The position numbers and the translations under genes are program-made. Below the pieces are notes generated by a model that saw only the letters and a list, made by a program, of their open reading frames with translations, was not told the origin of the DNA and did no database searches. DNA of 8,764 nt from PBB1 sp031380885 (lineage in GTDB: Bacteria > Pseudomonadota > Gammaproteobacteria > Burkholderiales > Burkholderiaceae_C), in contig JANMXL010000287.1 of the NCBI GenBank assembly GCA_031380885.1, positions 1-8,764 on the forward strand. Reading direction: 5' to 3'. Shown piece by piece: positions 6,396-8,764 of this stretch (within the stretch, counting starts at the first letter, position 1; every line of letters begins with the position of its first letter).

Positions 6396-7415
6396 TCAGG
6401 TTCGGGTGGGTGGCGTGGGTGGGTGGGGCGACGTGGTGCCGGCGTCCGGCGCGCTGGCCCAGCTCGGCTGTGTCAGAGCGCGCGGCCACGGCGGGATTTC
6501 GATCTGCGGCAGTTCGCGAAAGCAGAACACCAGCCCCAGCAGCAGAGGCGGCGATTGGAACATCACCATCCGCAGCAATGAGTTGTCCGACAGGCCCATG
6601 CTGGGCACCGCTGCAGCCAGTCCGATCAGCGAGACGGTGACCGTCAACGGGATCGCGCGCCGACACGTCACGCCCCAGCGCCGCGCGCTCCAGCGCTCAT
6701 GGAATTGGCGTGGCGACTCGGCCAGGGTCTGCGCCAGGTGCACTGCGGTGCGTTCCAGCTTCAGCTCGGCATCGTGGCTGCGCGCCTCGGCCTTGCCGCG
6801 CACCCGCAGGCTGCATTTCCAGCCGTTGCCCACACGGATCAACCGTGCCCAGCTCCAGCCCAACACCGCGAGCAGGTCATCGGACAGCTCGTGGCGCTCG
6901 CCTGCCGCCTTCAATTCCAGCTCGGCCGGGATGCTGCCGAATGCAGGCAGCTTCATCGAGACCGTCAGCGCGCCGATCCGTGCGGTGGCGTGCGTCAGGA
7001 TCATGGCTGGCGCTGCCTGTTGCGCACTGCTGCCTGACCGCTCCGACGCGTCGAGCCGGTGGTTTTCGGCGATCACGAATCCGGGTTGCACGCGGATTTG
7101 CAGGCGCAGCGGCACGGCTTCGATCCGGGCCAGCAGCTCGCCAGGGTCGGTGCCTTCGGTGGTCAGCGTCGCTTCGAGGCCGTCCGGAAGCGTCAGGTGG
7201 CGGGTCAGCCTGTAGTCCTTGACCGACCCGTTCTCGAGCACCAGCGATTCGCGCAGATCAGGCTGACCGTCGGCGTCACCGGCATGGCCGATCGGCTTGA
7301 ACACCAGCCGCCGTTCGAGCCGGTCGCTCGCCGCCAGATCGACGTGCCGACCGCGTGCCGTGAACGGCGCGACCAGCCCGAGGATCTCGTGGTGCGTCAA
7401 CGGCGGCGTGGCCAT
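6396..7415 (-). CDS. Unrecognised protein with a C-terminal membrane hairpin, in the MoxR-VWA operon
   Basis: 339 aa; I do not recognise a family. Residues 1 to about 250 look soluble and alpha/beta, with a cluster of beta-like stretches near 110-190 and many Arg/Leu pairs. Two hydrophobic segments follow at about 254-275 and 279-299, separated by a 3-residue turn, so the protein is probably anchored by a tight membrane hairpin with both ends on the same side. The last 40 residues are Pro/Thr/Ser-rich. The ATG at 7415 was chosen because it lies 19 bp after the upstream stop; the same frame is open up to an ATG at 7505, but that would overlap the DUF2805-type gene by 71 bp. It precedes the MoxR gene by 9 bp, so it is surely co-transcribed. 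Its place suggests a membrane docking partner or target of the ATPase/VWA complex; this is inferred from context only. Confidence 0.8.
   Translation of the reverse strand: MATPPLTHHEILGLVAPFTARGRHVDLAASDRLERRLVFKPIGHAGDADGQPDLRESLVLENGSVKDYRLTRHLTLPDGLEATLTTEGTDPGELLARIEAVPLRLQIRVQPGFVIAENHRLDASERSGSSAQQAAPAMILTHATARIGALTVSMKLPAFGSIPAELELKAAGERHELSDDLLAVLGWSWARLIRVGNGWKCSLRVRGKAEARSHDAELKLERTAVHLAQTLAESPRQFHERWSARRWGVTCRRAIPLTVTVSLIGLAAAVPSMGLSDNSLLRMVMFQSPPLLLGLVFCFRELPQIEIPPWPRALTQPSWASAPDAGTTSPHPPTPPTRT
6404..6428 (+). other. Potential G-quadruplex at the end of the 339-aa protein gene
   Basis: Five G-runs (6404-6406, 6408-6410, 6417-6419, 6421-6423, 6425-6428) are separated by single T bases apart from one 6-base loop. 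This satisfies the usual G3 quadruplex pattern with very short loops. It lies on the template strand of the leftward operon, just before the MoxR start codon, and corresponds to the Pro/Thr-rich C-terminus of the 339-aa protein. It might slow RNA polymerase; no function is shown. Confidence 0.45.
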
Positions 7416-7434
7416 CTCCGACCTGCGGTATCCG

Positions 7435-7659
7435 TCAGCGTCGCGTGGCACGTGCAGGCGCACCGGCCGCGGATTTCGTGCGTGCTGTCCAGACCTTGTA
7501 GGCATTCGGCGTCAACTCCCGCTTGAGCAAGGCGACCACCTGGCCATGCGTCAGCCCGTGGGCGCGCAGCACCGCGTCGAACGGCGGGCGGTCGTCCCAG
7601 GCGATCGCGATGATGCGCTGGATGTCATCTGGCGTCAGGCGGGGGACGGGTTTGGCCAT
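7435..7659 (-). CDS. Small TIGR03643/DUF2805-type protein
   Basis: A 74-aa protein that fits the small uncharacterised family TIGR03643 (DUF2805). The core DDIQRIIAIAWDDRPPF at about 11-27, a helix-turn-helix-like stretch LTHGQVVALLKREL at about 36-49 and the closing TPNAYKVWTART block at about 50-61 are characteristic. The family has no known biochemical function; the helical pattern hints at a nucleic-acid or protein-binding role. The start at 7659 (MAKP) was preferred because it resembles the usual beginning of the family and has GGAG just upstream, although spaced only 3 bases; an ATG at 7668 adds three residues. It is the first gene of the leftward operon, 19 bp before the 339-aa protein gene, which leaves it placed to be a regulator or accessory subunit of the ATPase system. 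It may instead be a passenger with an unrelated role. Confidence 0.85.
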   Translation of the reverse strand: MAKPVPRLTPDDIQRIIAIAWDDRPPFDAVLRAHGLTHGQVVALLKRELTPNAYKVWTARTKSAAGAPARATRR

Positions 7660-7859
7660 CGGCTCCATTGTCGATCACGGCGTATCGCCCTGGGAACGCC
7701 GGAAACCAGCGGTGCCAACACATCGGCACCGCGCCGCCCATCCCTAGCGCACGGTTGTCGGGTACTCGGTACTTGCCTGCAGCGCCGCGCGGCGCGATGC
7801 TCGCGCACTCCGTTCGCCACGCTGAGACCGGACGGAAACCAGAAACAGGAGGCTGCGAC
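7660..7859. promoter_or_regulatory. Divergent intergenic region between the ATPase operon and the hydrolase gene
   Basis: About 200 bp separate the two divergent starts, so promoters for both must lie here, but no convincing -35/-10 pair is visible on either strand, as is common in very GC-rich DNA. Two symmetric elements stand out: GCGCCGC directly followed by GCGGCGC (7782-7795, a perfect 14-bp palindrome) and GTAC-TCG-GTAC at 7762-7772. Either could be a binding site. AGGAGG at 7847-7852 is the ribosome site of the rightward gene. Confidence 0.4.
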
Positions 7860-8764
7860 ATGTCGATCCCACGTGTATCCAACGCACCGATCACCTTTGT
7901 CATTCCAGGCCAGCGGCAGGACGGCATCGCGACGCGGGGTGGCGCATCGGCGGTACTTCCGGCGCCAGCGCTGGCACCACCGATGGGCCTGCGCGGAAGC
8001 GTCAAGGCCTCGGTGCGCGTCGGCGCCACGCGGGGTGCAGGCGATGCACACCGGGTGACTGCCGTGCCCGGCGCCGACGTGGTCGTGCTGCACATCGCCA
8101 ACGGGCCGACGCTGGTGCTGCACCCGCACACCGCGCGCGACCTGATGATGGCGCAGTCGGGTTCACCCCGGCCCAGCGCCCGCAGCGTCAAAGGGGCGGT
8201 GACACGCAGTGCAGCGCCCGACGAGGTCCAGGTGCCGGCGCAGCTGAGCTGGCCGGGGCTGGATGCACCGTCGGCCAGCGCCCGCGGCGTGTCGCGCGGG
8301 TGGGTCGGCACGGTGCTTCTGGACCTGGTCGAGGTGGTCACCGGTCCGCTGCGCGAAACCGCGCAAGACTTCGCGGCCGACCAGATCGTTCAGCGTGTTG
8401 ACGGCCAGGTGATCGAAGGCGTCTACGCGCTGAAGGCCGATGCGCTGACCCGCCTGAAGGGCCAGCCCCGACTCGACACGATGGCTGCTGTCGCCGATGG
8501 CGGGCCGCTGCTGGTGTTCGTGCACGGCACGTTTTCCGACACGCTGGGCACCTTTGGCAAGCTGTGGCAACAGCACCCGCAGCGTGTGAAGACCCTGTTT
8601 AACCACTATGGCAACCGCGTCTACGCGCTCGACCACGCCACGCTCGGCAAAAGCCCGATCGCCAACGCCTACACACTGGCACTGGCCTGCCCGCCGGGGG
8701 CGCGGCTGCACCTGGTGACGCATTCGCGCGGCGGGCTGGTCGCCGAGGTGTTGGCACGCGCCGC
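7860..8764 (+). CDS. Alpha/beta-hydrolase-fold protein (DUF7379-like), possibly with a CHAT protease domain beyond the window
   Basis: 301 codons are present and the gene continues past the right edge. The start ATG has a near-perfect ribosome site, AGGAGG, 7 bases upstream. Residues 1 to about 215 form an N-terminal region with a Pro/Ala/Arg-rich part and beta-like stretches (VVVLHIANGPTLVLHP). From about 215 an alpha/beta-hydrolase domain begins: LLVFVHGTFS with the oxyanion-type HGTF at 222-225, YGNRVYALDHATLGKSPIANA, and the nucleophile elbow THSRGG with Ser289. The Asp and His of the triad would lie beyond the window. From memory, this hydrolase type (DUF7379) is often found in large proteins that end in a CHAT caspase-like domain; that domain is not visible here. 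No signal peptide is seen, so a cytoplasmic place is likely. It is divergent from the MoxR/VWA operon and may share its regulation. It could instead be a stand-alone lipase or esterase-like enzyme. Confidence 0.82.
   Translation, partial: MSIPRVSNAPITFVIPGQRQDGIATRGGASAVLPAPALAPPMGLRGSVKASVRVGATRGAGDAHRVTAVPGADVVVLHIANGPTLVLHPHTARDLMMAQSGSPRPSARSVKGAVTRSAAPDEVQVPAQLSWPGLDAPSASARGVSRGWVGTVLLDLVEVVTGPLRETAQDFAADQIVQRVDGQVIEGVYALKADALTRLKGQPRLDTMAAVADGGPLLVFVHGTFSDTLGTFGKLWQQHPQRVKTLFNHYGNRVYALDHATLGKSPIANAYTLALACPPGARLHLVTHSRGGLVAEVLARA

Noticed and set aside
5853..7215. Overlapping rightward open frames (242 and 347 codons) opposite the ATPase and 339-aa protein genes
   Set aside because: They are mirror frames of genes with clear AAA+ motifs or operon spacing; composition is Arg/Ser-rich without domains.
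7625..8723. Leftward open frames opposite the alpha/beta-hydrolase gene
   Set aside because: The rightward frame has an ideal ribosome site and the HGTF and THSRGG motifs, so the leftward ones are shadows.
1..8764. tRNA, rRNA, insertion sequences or CRISPR array
   Set aside because: No cloverleaf with conserved tRNA boxes, no transposase motif, no terminal repeats with target duplications and no regularly spaced direct repeats were seen.

Overview
The window is about 8.8 kb of high-GC, gene-dense DNA. Codon choice is strongly G/C at third positions and the genes resemble those of Burkholderiales-type Betaproteobacteria, so that is the most likely source; this is an inference, because no rRNA or tRNA lies in the window. 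No mobile element, CRISPR array or tRNA was seen. Eight protein-coding genes were found; the first and last run off the window edges.

Left block (1-2957): a partial gene for an enzyme of the 4-hydroxyphenylacetate hydroxylase / 4-hydroxybutyryl-CoA dehydratase superfamily reads leftward. It is divergent from a TetR-family regulator whose stop codon overlaps the start of an isochorismatase-like cysteine hydrolase. A perfect 7-1-7 palindrome lies in the 70-bp divergent intergenic region and is the natural operator for the TetR protein. The three genes look like a small catabolic or detoxification module with local control. By eye, the large enzyme is closest to the dehydratase branch but lacks most of that enzyme's cluster ligands and catalytic residues.

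Middle (2958-3935): after a compact RNA-like structure (two tetraloop hairpins inside an outer stem) comes an unrecognised multi-pass membrane protein. It converges on the next operon, with only 8 bp between the stop codons. Both stops sit inside one symmetric hairpin.

Right block (3944-7668, all leftward): a four-gene operon, in transcription order a 74-aa TIGR03643/DUF2805-type protein, an unrecognised 339-aa protein with a C-terminal membrane hairpin, a MoxR-type AAA+ ATPase, and a DUF2201-type protein that joins an HExxH metallopeptidase-like domain to a VWA-like domain with an intact MIDAS motif. MoxR plus VWA pairs usually act as chaperone or conflict-type machines on a partner protein.

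Right edge (7860-8764): divergent from that operon starts a large protein, cut by the window edge, with an alpha/beta-hydrolase domain of the type (DUF7379, from memory) that often precedes a CHAT caspase-like protease domain. The arrangement of MoxR ATPase, VWA/metallopeptidase, membrane partner and a divergent hydrolase/possible CHAT protein is the best candidate here for an undescribed functional system.
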